Positions 23,851 through 34,952 of a DNA stretch of 64,000 nt are shown here, one piece after another. Position 1 is the first letter of the stretch, and each line of letters begins with the position of its first letter. The notes under the pieces were generated by a model. The model did not search any database and was not told the origin of the DNA. It saw nothing but the letters and a program-made list of their open reading frames with translations. This stretch comes from Serripes groenlandicus (Eukaryota; Mollusca; Bivalvia; Cardiida; Cardiidae): contig JASEVX010000082.1 of NCBI GenBank assembly GCA_031761405.1, positions 622,501 through 686,500 of the forward strand. The letters are read 5' to 3'. A program made the translations under genes and the position numbers.

Positions 23851-25180
23851 TAATAATGTAAAATGTCCTTCACTATGATGGCTCAAAAATGTTTTATTCT
23901 AACGGAAATGTGTTTCACAAAAAAACCAATAGAGCTCCCACTAATAACGTTCTACTTATTCTGTTTTTAGGGATTTCATAGGAGTGGGGATATTTCTAAA
24001 ATCAATTCTATATCCGTCGTTGAATAAGTAAATAGGAATTTGTCTTTTGATTATAAAATAATGGTGTAATAAGATATACTGAAAAGACGCTTTTTTTAAC
24101 AGATGAAGTTGACTTTCTGTACGAAACACCGTTCGAAACACAACAGCCTTCCCAACGTCTTAAAACGCCAATGTAAACTGACACTGCTTAAAAGAAAACT
24201 GGTATAGAGCCGGCTTGAACTGATTGGGAACATTACATGCAAGATATGTTTTTAATTAATGTACATGTACATAACAAACAGTTATTTGTACATGTGTCTA
24301 ATAACATAATTGCTGGCATGAGTGCATGAGAAACGGTACACGTTGAATTTTGGGAACCGTACAGATCAAAATCAGTCAGTGCATCCGGACAGTTTTATCA
24401 GGATTCACACTTTGTCAACGTGTGTATATTCTGAAAAGACGGAACAGGCGTACAAATTGATCTGAATCCAAACTTTTAAGAAATGCCAACTTATATATTT
24501 CACCATGCATTGACGCATATAACGTTTGAAATGTTTCAGCTTAATCTTGTTCGATTATAAGGCTGTTCGTACATTAAATATCTAACACTTATACGGTATT
24601 TCTGTCATTGATATGTATACGTCGCAGGCCACGACATATTTGAGTCATAGATCAAAAGAAATTGTACGTAGGCTGGCATCGGGTGATTACGATGACGTGA
24701 AGCAAAGTAATGCCTACTATTCAAATAAGGTGTCGGTTGTCAATCATCACATTGAAGAATCTGGTAAGATTGCACAATAAAATGGGTGGAGCACTTTGCA
24801 CTGATGGCCTCGTCCTAAATTCCCTTGAAATGATTCATATAAATCTACGCCAGGGAAGGATTTTGTTGGAGACCGTTACTGCCAGCTAGAATGCAGTTCG
24901 GTTTAAGCGGTCGAACAGCCTTACCGGTAAGAAAATGATGACTACTATTTATTCGTTTATTTAATATTAGTTTTGCAATGAATTGAACATAATGTCAGGA
25001 AATCCTAACCGTTATGTTCATTCTTTAAATAATGATGCATTTTACCTTAGTATTGTTTTTACGAACTATATTATCTCAATACACAGAAATTATCATTTTA
25101 CGAATCTATGTCATTATATTTCAGGTTGGGGTCATGTTACAGGGATGCAAATGGTAGTTGGGAAAAGGGGGGGGGGGGGT
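23851..25180. other. No gene seen
   Basis: Interior of the 5.9 kb foldback. Only short frames without motifs are present. Confidence 0.3.
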
Positions 25181-25375
25181 CCAAACCCTCCCAAGTCTCA
25201 ACTTCCCTCCCAACTTTCCTCCCGGGTCCCAACTTCCCTCCCAAAAGTTTCCTCCCGGTGTTCAACTTCCCTCCCAACTTTCATCCCGGAGGGTTCAAGG
25301 TGTTAAACCATCCCAACTTCCCTCTCGGAGGTTCATAACCCTCTCAACTTCCCTCCAAGATGACGGTTTTCCAAG
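25165..25375. repeat. C-rich minisatellite (AACTTCCCTCCC units)
   Basis: A run of ten G at about 25169-25178 is followed by about ten variants of CAACTTCCCTCCC and TTCCTCCCGG. Pro/Ser/Leu-rich frames across it, in all three plus frames, are low-complexity artefacts. Confidence 0.75.
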
Positions 25376-25454
25376 ATTCCTCCGAGTTAAAACTCATGTC
25401 ATCATTAAAGGTTTATTTTCCCCATTTCATGTTCAACTTCTAAAGGGTGTATAG

Positions 25455-26680
25455 TCTATTGATTAACGTCTAAAATGAATAAATCAGAAAAAAGAGACGA
25501 TTTTTGAAAAGTATTATTTCAATCCTAAAAATGCGGGTGCATATATGGGTCCACAAAGTGTATATTGAATTGACACCTAACTCAACGCTTTCATTATCAG
25601 TTTGAATTAAAAAAGGCGACGTTCGCTTTGAACAAGAAATAACGATTCTAATGTTCATCATATACTAAAGATGTCAGCGATTTTCAACTTCTTAAAACAG
25701 TGGTCGCATTTTTATTAGAGAATTCACGTACACATTTATGAAACACCTTTTCACATTTTAAAAATCCCCTATCTTGTTCATGATGACATATTTAACTAAA
25801 GAAGTTTATTCTTGTAAACAGAAATATGTTGTTATCATTTTCCTCCCACGCTTTCCAGTTTAAACGAAGTCATTCCGTCGACATTGACATACCCGTAAAT
25901 AGTCATTTTAATATGATAATTCATATTACCTACGTAAACATATGATGCTGAATTGCTTGAGAAATGTTACTCTTTTTTCTTCTTCTTCTTCTGTTCTATG
26001 TGTCTGAAAATGCTGATCTACATCAAATTAAATGTGGAATCCGAAAATACCCCCACGTTTATCATTTTATTCTGTTCTCTCTTTTCGCGATTATAAAGGA
26101 AAACATCATGTTTCTCAAATAGGATTCATTACATAAATGTATGAGGAAAGTGGGGTATTAAAATGATTAATGTGTTTGGGGTTTTTTTACGACCGACTCA
26201 CGATATGATCTTTTGTACTGTAATTCGAAATATATAGATCCATCCGTGACCTATAATGTACCCTTACTCTTTCTGTTGTGTTATTCTTTTTTTTCTTTAA
26301 CACAAGTCACGTTCAGTCTGTATATAAATACAATATTGTTTAAAAGCTGTTCGCTTTATTTTCCATTTGTCGATTTATACTCTACCTTTTATTAAAATTG
26401 CATTCAAATTGTGTTATAATTGGATAGAACTGACCATGGTAATACTTAAGTGTGAGAACACCTTTTCAGCTAAAAGACAAGTTTTAGTCATGTCATGTGG
26501 TTTTTATTTCGCAATTCTGGTTCAATAGAACGGATGGATGATTGAACGTGTTCTAGTTTCATCCCTCCTAAAAAATGAGAGATGGTTACGTGACACGACA
26601 CAATGTACGTTTATCAACAAATCATTATTAAATACCAAGATCGGTATGCATTTCTTTCTTCTCTTCTGTATACACAATTC
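25455..26680. other. No gene seen
   Basis: AT-rich DNA without recognisable features; TTC trinucleotide run at 25976-25991. Confidence 0.3.
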
Positions 26681-26684
26681 AGTC

Positions 26685-26905
26685 AAATGCTTCTACAGTG
26701 GTTAACGTCGGGGATTGAAAACCGGGCGTCCCGGGTTCAATCCCCAGTCGTGTCACAACGGTCATGGTGGAGTGCCTTAAGCAATGCACATTTTCTAGCC
26801 TAGTACTGGTTTGTTTACTCAGGGATCATAAATAATTGAACTGTCGTCGTGATATAACTGAAATAATGTCGAAAACGGCGTAAAACCCCAATAAAACAAA
26901 CAAAC
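26685..26905 (+). mobile_element. tRNA-derived SINE, nearly complete
   Basis: The head has an A-box-like CAGTGGTTAACG and a B-box GGGTTCAATCCC (26732-26743). The body has CTAGTACTGGTTTGTTTAC and the conserved 3' domain GTGATATAACTGAAATAATG followed by CGAAAACGGCGTAAAAC. It ends in a CAAACAAAC tail. Transcription would be by RNA polymerase III, with reverse transcription supplied by a LINE. It is the best-preserved SINE copy in the window. Confidence 0.78.
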
Positions 26906-27859
26906 ATATGCTTCTACAACTTTCGCAATAAATGTCAAATTTAAAATAGCTCATAATCTGATCTTATTCTTTAAAACCTTCAGAGCACGCTTTTCATGTG
27001 TTGCGCTATCCATTTACGCCCACGTAACTCCAGTTCGAATCATATATATATACGCAGTTTTCGGAAAACGAGTTATAACACGTTCTCACGTAAAAACATT
27101 ATAACACGTTACACATATTTTATAAGTATGGATAGGGAGGATCATATATTTTTAAATTTTACTGCCGACTGAATAACATAACTGCAACAAGGACCATTGT
27201 TCCAGCTTACACATAATGTATATCTAAAATACACTCTTTTTAACGTCATAACTGAATAGGTAAAGGGGTGAGATAAACTGATATTGTGAAAAAACAAAGT
27301 CGGTAAGGTATGTTTTTCTTGATATCAAACGATTTTTAATAAAATTATAAATGAATAGATTAAAAAAAATCAAAAATTAAATGTACAGATTTTTTTTAAA
27401 TGAAAACAAGACGCCTTTTCTTACGCGAAACGCGACGTTATTTCGCTCCTGAAAAGTGACGTTATAGATGCGTTATTCTTTTTAAACGTACGACACAAAG
27501 AAAAAGATTACATGTACGTGAAGATATTCTTAAGATGCAAATCGTGATATAATTTCGCAGCTATCAACCTTAAATTGACCAAACTATCAGCTGTTGTTGT
27601 TTTAACGAGGGACATTTGAGAGACGTCTAAAAAGTGACGTCAGTGGTATACTTTGAGGTCTCGTAGTTTAAAAACTGTTTTAGATACGAAAAAAGTAAGA
27701 ACAGAATCTTATTGGGCATATGCTGTATTATGGTGATGCAAAATTTCGTGAGGAAATTCGAATATTTTTTTAGAGGCGCGTTCTACCTTAAGAGCCGTCT
27801 GCTTTGAAAAGGTCAGACAGGAAAAAAATTCCATATGGAAAATTAAAATTGTTGTTTTG

Positions 27860-29270
27860 ATACATATTTGAACAATTTACTTTACATTTTTAACATCAAA
27901 GATCATTTGCCATTTTGTTGCCAGGTTACAAGCCTCAAAAATGCTTTATTGTAACAAGTCTAGATCATGACGTCTGTTAATAGCTGAGTACAGAGTTCTG
28001 TCATCTGCGAACATTTCTTAACCCTTTCCCTCATACGACAATTCTGCAGCAGACGACTTTAAACATATTTTGACAAAAAATAGAAAATCTCTAGTTGAAT
28101 GGATAACCTATGACTAAAAGTGGAAATTATTGTGGCAATAGGAGAAATTGCTCGTTCTGAGCAATTTCTTCTTTTGTCACTATGTTTTCAAAAAGCCGTC
28201 TGCTGCAGAGGCGTCAGAAAGCGTCTATATGAGGGAAAGGGTTAAGGTACAGTTCAGTACATTAGGCAAGTCATGAATGTAGATTAAGAACAAAATTGAT
28301 CCAAGGACACTACCCCGGGGATTTCCCCGTTAAGAGTAGTCTTCTGTAGTATATTGTGCACGGAATTTTGAATATCTTTTCCTAAAACCATGTTGGTAGT
28401 TTGATATTTGATTTGGTACTTTCCAAATGGTCCACTATGGCATTTAATGATGTTTTCATTAGTACATCAGAATATGGATGTTACACTAATTGGACTATTA
28501 AATAGGTTTGTTAATGTCGAAAATATTTCGTTACCTTCATAAATGTATTTTTGTCATTTACAGTGATTTACATATTCCCAAAACGCTTTTCGATTTGATT
28601 CACATTATTTGCGATAAACTTCTCGACTTCGTTTTTTACTCTATGGGGCCAAAGGGTTAACAGTATACAATTGGCATTTCACACTGTTGGACCCTTTATC
28701 CAATCAGTCCAGTAAGAACTTTTCCCTCACTACGAAATCTTTTTAAATGAACTAATCAGTATATTTGCAATATCTGTTTAAATTTAGCTTATACATTTGC
28801 CATTCACCTGGGATAGAGACCTTCCTTTAACTATTTCTCAAATAGATTTGTTAATGTGGAACATATTTCTTTACCTTCATAACTTTGTTTTGGGTGTACT
28901 TCATGTTGACATTGGAGATTATTTGGATTTATCTCCTCCATAGCCTTTATGGTCACTTCTTCATTTAATTACGTCAATTGTACTATCTATATCAGGTATG
29001 TTTTAAATTTCTAATGAGAATACGTTTGTAAAATGCTTATTTAGCTCATCTTCTATTTTTTATTTTATCCGTGATTTCTCTTGTCCTATTTTAAGCATTG
29101 TTAAGCTTGAGCTTCACATTATTTGCGATAAACTTCTCATGTTTGTTTTTTACTCGATGAGACCAAAGAGTTAACAGTATATAATTGGCATTTCACACTG
29201 TTGAGGGGCTGAACCCTTTGTCGAATCAGTCCAGTAAGAACTTTCGCTTCATGAAGAAATCTGCATGAAT
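27860..29270 (-). pseudogene. CR1/Jockey-like non-LTR reverse transcriptase remnant, split by a MITE
   Basis: On the minus strand the order matches a LINE reverse transcriptase. About 29170-28900 reads KHFTNVFSLEI, like the pre-RT segment. 28660-28500 reads KFIANNVNQIEKRFWEYVNH, matching the FW.Y.N stretch before the RT. YQHGFRK lies at 28398. GNPRGSVLGSILFLIYIHDL (family GVPQGSVLGPLLFLIYINDL) follows at about 28340-28270. EMFADDRTLYSAI with the catalytic ADD lies at 28014-27970. The ADD part lies on the far side of the MITE at 28018-28245, which interrupts the domain. Stops, frameshifts, an internal deletion between QHGFR and the GSVLG motif, and a duplicated segment (28600-28740 and 29110-29260) show it is dead. 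It is a different element from that at 38.4-39.5 kb. Confidence 0.72.
28018..28245. mobile_element. Palindromic TTAA-flanked MITE, complete, inserted in RT remnant
   Basis: A 228-base element has perfect 18-base terminal inverted repeats, TTAACCCTTTCCCTCATA, TTAA included. It carries CTGCAGCAGACGACTTT and its near-complement, and a central CTCGTTCTGAGCAATTTC dyad. The reverse transcriptase reading resumes on the other side, so this is a clear insertion with TTAA target. Confidence 0.87.
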
Positions 29271-29326
29271 GAACGAATCAATATAGTTGAAAAGGGTGCG
29301 GCAAAAGTCGTTGTGTTTGTGCTGTT

Positions 29327-29500
29327 GGGGTGTTACGCCGTTTCAACATCATTTCACGCATATCACGGATAGACAGTTCACTTATTCGTGAAATGTGCTA
29401 TGGCCATGTGCAATCCACCATGACCGCCTTGTCTGCGGATCCAACAAGGAACTCCCGGTTCGAAGGCAACGACGCTACCCACTCGGCCATGGCGAATTCA
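29327..29500 (-). mobile_element. tRNA-derived SINE, minus strand
   Basis: On the minus strand the head reads TGGCCGAGTGGGTAGCGTC, an excellent Pol III A-box (TRGCNNAGYNGG). The 3' end lies at GTTACGCCGTTTCAACATCA. An open frame over it (29330-29563) is chance. The MITE ending GTGGGAAAGGG abuts on the right. Confidence 0.7.
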
Positions 29501-29565
29501 TTTAAAAAAGTCTACAACTTCAGAGCCGTTAAAAGGTGTATGTCTGTGGGAAAGGGAGATTAAAG
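29500..29565. mobile_element. MITE terminus
   Basis: It reads TCTACAACTTCAGAGCCGT then GTGTATGTCTGTGGGAAAGG, the right end of the palindromic MITE. The SINE beside it probably inserted into this MITE. Confidence 0.5.
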
Positions 29566-29689
29566 GTCTCACTAAACCTCTATAAATGAAGGGTTAATAT
29601 TTTTATAGAGTTGCAAACATTGAGGTAAAAGCAGCAATTGCTTACTATGTGTTCAAATGTCCTTTGGTGTGCTGTTTGGGAAAGTTACG

Positions 29690-29915
29690 CCGTTTACAAC
29701 ATCATATCACGATAGCAGTTCACTTATTCATGATCGCTAGGTAAACAAACCAGTTCCAGGCTAGGAACTGTGCCTTGTCCAAGGGATCTCCACGGTGACC
29801 GCCGCGACTGAGGATCGGTTCCGAACCCTAAACTTGTCATTATAGGCCACTTCTTCTTTTACCGCAATGTCTTCGAAAGGGCGTAATCAAGCGTCTGTAT
29901 GTGGGAAAGGGTTAA
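29690..29915 (-). mobile_element. SINE, minus strand, followed by MITE end
   Basis: It contains GTTACGCCGTTTACAACATC, AAACAAACCAGTTCCAGGCT and CCACGGTGACCGCCGCGACT, reverse complement of the SINE body. The MITE end (CGTCTGTATGTGGGAAAGGG) follows at about 29892-29913. Confidence 0.6.
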
Positions 29916-30555
29916 TTAACATTGTTCACTGGGTTCATTGCAACAACCATACCAACCAAGCATCCGACCTGTCACATGACTAAATATGTATTGCAAGTGG
30001 CATAACACATTTGTATGTGGGAAAGAATTAAAACTGCTAATGGACCCTGTATCTAACGGACAGAGATTGATCTGCATAATTCAACTTGATCCATCGACTC
30101 AGTGTATACCCTCATGAAATTGTATTTAATCTATTACATTGAGTTTCGATTCATTGTTTTAAATATGTATAGAATATACTGAACATGTATGATTTGATCG
30201 TTTTCAGTAGTTTGACATTGGTTGAAAGTCAACGTAGAGTATGTGAAAAACCAGTTTCTTCTCAGCATGATTTCGTTCAATATGGCAGTAACCATCTTTG
30301 CGGGGTGAATTCTGTCTTGCATTATATATGACCTCACATTTACTTCAGGTTATTTCACAGCTTACAGGTAACCCCTTTCACGCTACCGGATGTTCTACCT
30401 GTAAAACGCTTAGAATTGTGTAAATAGAGGATTGAAACTAGTTGATTTACATGGGCAACAGAGAACAATTTATTTGGAGCAACGTGACCTAAAGTACAGT
30501 TTTAGAGAATAACCACATAATTTTATTTTAAACCATAATTTCTTTTAAAACATCT
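29916..30555. other. No gene seen
   Basis: No motif-bearing frame or repeat recognised. Confidence 0.3.
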
Positions 30556-31060
30556 ATCACATTGTCATGAAAATTAATAAAAAACAAAAACATTGTTGCC
30601 TCCCAATGCATCTGTATAGACTTTTTAACCATATTCTATTAGAAATAATAAAATCAGCTTTTATGCTTAAAGAGACCCTACTTTTATGATAATACTTTTT
30701 TATTCCTATTGTGGCATTAATAAGAGTTCTACAAAAGGCTCTACCAGGGGAGACAATCTTGCATTCAAAATTTAGTAGATCTAGATTTTCCTTAAGAGTT
30801 ACCTTTCTTGAAGATAAGACCGCGTATTTACTCTTTTTTTTGGTTTTCACACCAATTTAGAAAACATGCACTTTTTTTCACAAAACGCACAACTGACTGA
30901 CGAGATCAAATGGAGCATTTTGTCATTACAATACTGGTTTTTAAAGTTGATGTCTAGCAAATCAAAATATGATACGGTGATTGGAATTAATCGAAAGGCT
31001 ACTTTATATTTGATTTACTTATATGTTCCCCTTTACCTAGCTTCATAGTCATATCGGCTG
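30556..31060 (-). pseudogene. DIRS-like reverse transcriptase/RNase H remnant
   Basis: DIRS-type retroelements encode a Gag-like protein, RT with RNase H, and a tyrosine recombinase. On the minus strand, 31000-30910 reads AFRLIPITVSYFDLLDINF, like the RT stretch SAFRLLPVHPxDFxLLGF of these elements, followed by QYCNDK (family YFDKCLP). A deletion leads into 30850-30620: KVTLKENLDLLNFECKIVSP then GRAFCRTLINATIGIK, close to the conserved LLNFACxVVxPGRAFLRRLI connector. A frameshifted piece reads VYTDALGG, an RNase H start. The catalytic YxDD part is missing. The match is from memory of the family and should be confirmed by search. Confidence 0.65.
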
Positions 31061-31371
31061 TCTGATCAATATTTGAATATGTGACTATGCAGTCTTTTGC
31101 CTCGGCGCAATCATTAATATATTGGCTATCTGGGTATGACAAGTGGTGAATTATTTTGAAGTCACAGTCTTACCTATAGGAACAGAAATGGTTTTCAACT
31201 GAATAATTCGACCCAGTTTAATGTCTTTATTAAGTTTTGCCATATCATAATTTTGTACTGCTTTATGCTAAATACATTTGGTCATTCATGCGCACATCGT
31301 GGTCCAATATAATTTAATGAAAAGCCATTATGTATACCTTCCATCAATAAGATATCATTATCATGCTGGAA

Positions 31372-31760
31372 TTATGTATTTCTATAGATGTTTTTCATCA
31401 TTTCATATAAGTTTATACTATCATTTTCTGAGTCAGCAATTTGTCTTCGCCACATGACAGGTAGGCAGGCAGGCATAACTAAACCTGAATTTAGATTAAA
31501 ATAGGCATTACGCTCCTGACTTGTAATAGTTACATGATGTAGAATGGTTGATGAAGATCTCTTAATCGGTAGATTGTTGGCACTTCGCAAAGGGTGGCTT
31601 GACTGTTCCAAGTTAATAATATTGCCAGCATTCACATGTAACAACCAAAGCTCTGTAGTTATTACCTCCCATGATCTTGATGGGTTGTTGTCCATATGCA
31701 AACGGAAATGTTCCTCGTATTCCCACCAGTTAAGGTATCTACAGACGCCCTTTCGGACAT
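31372..31760 (-). pseudogene. DIRS-like Gag (ORF1) fragment
   Basis: The minus-strand reading begins about 31760 with RYLNWWEYEEHFRLHMDNNP and continues SRSWEVITTELWLLHVNAG; a 109-codon open frame starts within it at 31701. The W(E)YDExFR...SWxxIxxELWL layout is that of the Gag-like ORF1 of DIRS/Ngaro-type elements. No CCCH/CCHC knuckles follow. It lies 5' of the RT remnant in the correct order and strand, so both probably derive from one element, with the recombinase lost. Confidence 0.55.
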
Positions 31761-31789
31761 CAATTATATATTTGATTAGTTAGTGGGCC

Positions 31790-32040
31790 CGAACTAGAAA
31801 TCTGTCAAGCATAATACTCAATTAAACCAGATAACCAGATGTCCACTGATCAGTTAATAGTCAAGAGTTTTTCATTTTTGGTTGATTGACTGTGTAGGGA
31901 AATCTCACAGGTTGTCATGCATAATTGAATGCGATCGTTGGCATCATCATCGGTCTTAGAACACTAAAAAACTAGACACTTTACCTGAACGGTCGTCTTT
32001 TCCCTCTAGTTCTACTGGTAACTGGTCTTTCTCTGCCTGT
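31790..32040. other. No gene seen
   Basis: No feature recognised between the DIRS-like remnant and the receptor relic. Confidence 0.3.
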
Positions 32041-32048
32041 CTAGACCT

Positions 32049-32108
32049 TCTACTATAGGTACTACACTTACAGTAGTAACATTTTGCACTCTTTAAAAAA
32101 TCCAAATG
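32049..32108 (-). pseudogene. Relic of the receptor 3' end
   Basis: About 60 bases match the last coding part of the receptors: CATTTGGATTTTTTAAAGAG, then TGCAAAATGTTACTACTG and GTAGTACCTATAG on the minus strand (protein motif FKECKMLLL ... CSTYRE). A deletion removes the YLCCSR codons and a stop is present. This would be a fourth family member. Confidence 0.5.
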
Positions 32109-32455
32109 TTCCTCGGAAACCATGACTTAAAACAAATTCCGAACTGTTGAAAATCTTAACCACCAGATGATGAGACTTGCTTGCTTTATATGTACAGAGT
32201 TAGCACGTAAAACATTATTAAAGTTATATTAAATCAGGTCAGCGAAACAGGTCCATTATGGTCTTCTTGTTTAAAATATGTTGACATACACGTATTATGT
32301 ATCACACGCACGTGGTTTGCTTTGTAATAACTTTCATATTTATTTATATAAACACAAAACGGACATTATGTACCATTTGTTAATAATGCAAAAAGGATCA
32401 TGTCTTTACTAACGGTTTTTAATGATGACAAGTGAACAACATATATCTAAAGGCG
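32109..32455. other. No gene seen
   Basis: No feature recognised. Confidence 0.3.
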
Positions 32456-32457
32456 TA

Positions 32458-32968
32458 ATAATGAAAAGTTGACCATATCTACACCAAATGTTTAATAAAG
32501 AAAAGTTGACCGCATCTACAACACCAAAGGTTTAATAAAGAAAGGTGAATATCATCTTCACGAAAGGTTTCATAATTGAAATTGGACCACGTCTATAATG
32601 GAAAATTTACCACATATACACGAAATGTTTAATAATGGAAAAAGACCACATCTGTACTAAATTTTGTATAGTGAAAAGTGGATTACATCTTTGCCAAAAG
32701 TTAAATTATGAAACGTTGATCACATCTTCACGAAAGGTTCAATAATGATCAATAGGACCACATCTGTAACAAAAGATAGATAATGAAAGTTGGACCACAT
32801 CTATACTAAAGGTTTAATAATAATAAATAGGCCGACGTCTATACCAAATGTTTAATAATGAACAGTTGACCACGTCTATACCAACTATTTAATAATGAAA
32901 GGTGGACCACATCTTTACCAAAGGTTTGACAATGAAAAGTTGACAACATCTTTACAGAAAGTTAAAAT
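32458..32968. repeat. 37-base minisatellite, about 13 diverged copies
   Basis: The unit is AATGAAAAGTTGACCACATC followed by TTTACCAAAGGTTTAAT. Copies vary by substitution and 1-3 base indels. There is no coding frame. Confidence 0.8.
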
Positions 32969-33412
32969 CTTTAAATTATGTTCCAAATTCAGTTTCTTTC
33001 AAATCTAAACCCTCTGGTTGCAAAAACACCAAAAGCATCGTGTCCGCAGTGTCGAACAGTGTAGAGGATCATATTTTTAACCTTTAGTCCAAATGACATT
33101 GCATGTGTCGGTACAACCAACCACAAATCCAGAGAGACATGTTGAAATTGACCGAACTAGGATCAAAGCTTAACAAGCTACATCTCTAAGATCAATGGTT
33201 CGGGTTATTTAAAAGGCTTGTAAGTAACATTGTGATAACAGGAGTAATTGCTCATTATTTAGAATGGACGACGGTGAAAAACACTCTTAATAACCGACTT
33301 TGCGTGTGTTGTGTTAAATACTATTTATTTCTATAAATGCGTATGCGGAAACTCGTATCATGGTCAGATTGACAGTATCAAAGGTTATTCTAACACGTTG
33401 CGTTGCGGTATT
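32969..33412. other. No gene seen
   Basis: No feature recognised, apart from a possible MITE scrap (GGAGTAATTGCTCATTATTT) at 33241. Confidence 0.3.
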
Positions 33413-33666
33413 CATCCCGTCACTGACGATTTACTAATACATATTAAAGTTGTTTAAATTATAACTTTTATTTACATAAAACAGTATAAGATAGCAAAAA
33501 ACCTAAATAATCTGAACATAATCTAAAATATCACAGAACGATATTTGTTTGTATTCTGTTATTTAATTTAAGTCATTGAGGCGCGATTTAACGATGTCAG
33601 ACGTAACATCCGAGCTCGCAGTTCAGATGAATTGATATTTATTAGTAAAACGTCAGTGACGGGATG
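33413..33666. mobile_element. MITE with 33-base terminal inverted repeats
   Basis: The left end CATCCCGTCACTGACGATTT continues ACTAATACATAT. The right end is its reverse complement with two or three mismatches. Total length is 254 bases with an AT-rich, non-coding interior. The target duplication is unclear. It is a different family from the TTAA-type MITE. Confidence 0.7.
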
Positions 33667-34214
33667 CATATTTCAGTATTCTTAGATTTGGAAATAATCG
33701 AAAATTAACAAAGTCTTAACATTCTGTTGTCAATTATTAGTCCAGATATTACCTATTACGACCACTTCCTTTTGATTTGACCGTAATGTGTGTGTTTTAA
33801 AAGAATGATATGATATATAGTAATATATGATATGTAGCGGTATAGCGGTTTTCTTATGGAATGCAAATTTTCCAAAATACCTTTTGCTGAAATTATAAAA
33901 TTAAATTAAAAAACAACTACCAAAAAATTTCAACAACACTATAATTAACTACGCACTTAGTACAGAAACAGAATGTCAAAATCTATGTACATATAAGCAA
34001 TGCGGAATTACAATGAAACACATTGTAATTAACACGACGCGGCTATTTTCCGTTGATTTTGACGCGGTTGGTTTAAAATATTCTCATTAGACATGAGCTA
34101 TATCTAATTATATATGATCTTATGAGATAAAAAAGTAAATAATTGATACCCTGATTGAAAGCACAAAACAGAACATATTTGTATTCACCTGGCAAATTAT
34201 TTGCAATAAGCATA
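33667..34214. other. No gene seen
   Basis: No feature recognised. Confidence 0.3.
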
Positions 34215-34928
34215 ATTGAAACAAGAGGGCCATGATAGCCCTATATCGCTCACCTGATTTAATAGAACTTCAATAGTTTTCAAAGTTTTTACTCTTTTTA
34301 GGCCAATACTTTTGGACAAGAAGATTTTTAAAGTTTTAACAATGCACATATAAGGAAAACAAGCTCCGCCCCCTGGCGGCCATGTTTTTCAACGGATCAA
34401 AAATATTTGAACAATCTTCGTAAAGGGTGCCCCAAATAATTTTCAAATCGGGCCAGTACTTTTGGACAAGAAGATTTTTAAACTTTTAACAATGCACATA
34501 TAAGGAAAATAAGCTCCGCCCCCTGGCGGCCATGTTTTTTAACGGATCGGAAATATTTGAACAATCTTGGTAGAGGGTACCCTAAGGAACATTTGTGCAA
34601 AATAATTTTCAAATCGGGCCAGTACTTTTGGACAAGAAGATTTTTTAAGATTTGGCAATTTTCCCCTTTTCTGATGCCGCAGCAACCAAAGTTCTACTTG
34701 GAATTAATTTCTTTGAACAACTTTGAAAGAGGACTACCTAAAGACCATTCCTGTGAAGTTATTTTGAACTCTGTCCATTGGTTTAGTAGGAGAAGTCATT
34801 TGTAGGAAATTGTTAACAGACGCCGACGACGACGCCGACGCTGACGACGACGCAGACGACGACGGACGGACGCCGGACGGTGAGTGATCACAAAAGCTCA
34901 CCTTGCACTTCGTGCTTAGTTGAGCTAA
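34215..34928 (+). mobile_element. ACAAGAG-type interspersed element, full length
   Basis: It begins AACAAGAGGGCCATGATAGC and ATATCGCTCACCTGATTT. It has two and a half internal units (GGACAAGAAGATTTTTAAAG, CTCCGCCCCCTGGCGGCCAT), then a GACGACGCCGACG-rich tract (34815-34875). It ends AGCTCACCTTGCACTTCGTG then CTTAGTTGAGCTAA. The 5' GCTCACCT and 3' AGGTGAGC-type ends form subterminal inverted repeats. The 3' end can fold as a hairpin ending six bases before CTAA. It is non-coding. Confidence 0.75.
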
Positions 34929-34952
34929 AAAAGCGTATTTTTCAATACATGT

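Larger units (their letters stand above)
21880..27791. mobile_element. Candidate 5.9 kb transposon with 525-base terminal inverted repeats
   Basis: The arms 21880-22406 and 27267-27791 are reverse complements with only scattered differences, about 95 percent identical by eye, and the outer 100 bases nearly identical. Both outer ends are TTAAGGTAGAACGCGCC. Each arm alone lacks paired ends, because the inner ends (CCGACTTCGTTTTTTCACAA side) do not match the outer ends. That favours one element over two independent insertions. The 4.86 kb between has no recognisable transposase and holds a SINE and MITE pieces. The structure is therefore probably a non-autonomous or decayed element. Two unrelated insertions of a 525-base repeat remain possible. 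Confidence 0.6.

Noticed and set aside
25108..25454. Pro/Ser-rich frames of 76-107 codons
   Set aside because: They come from the AACTTCCCTCCC minisatellite, open in three frames.
26685..26760. Possible tRNA gene
   Set aside because: It has A- and B-box-like sequence, but no cloverleaf or anticodon arm can be drawn, and it continues into a SINE body with tail.
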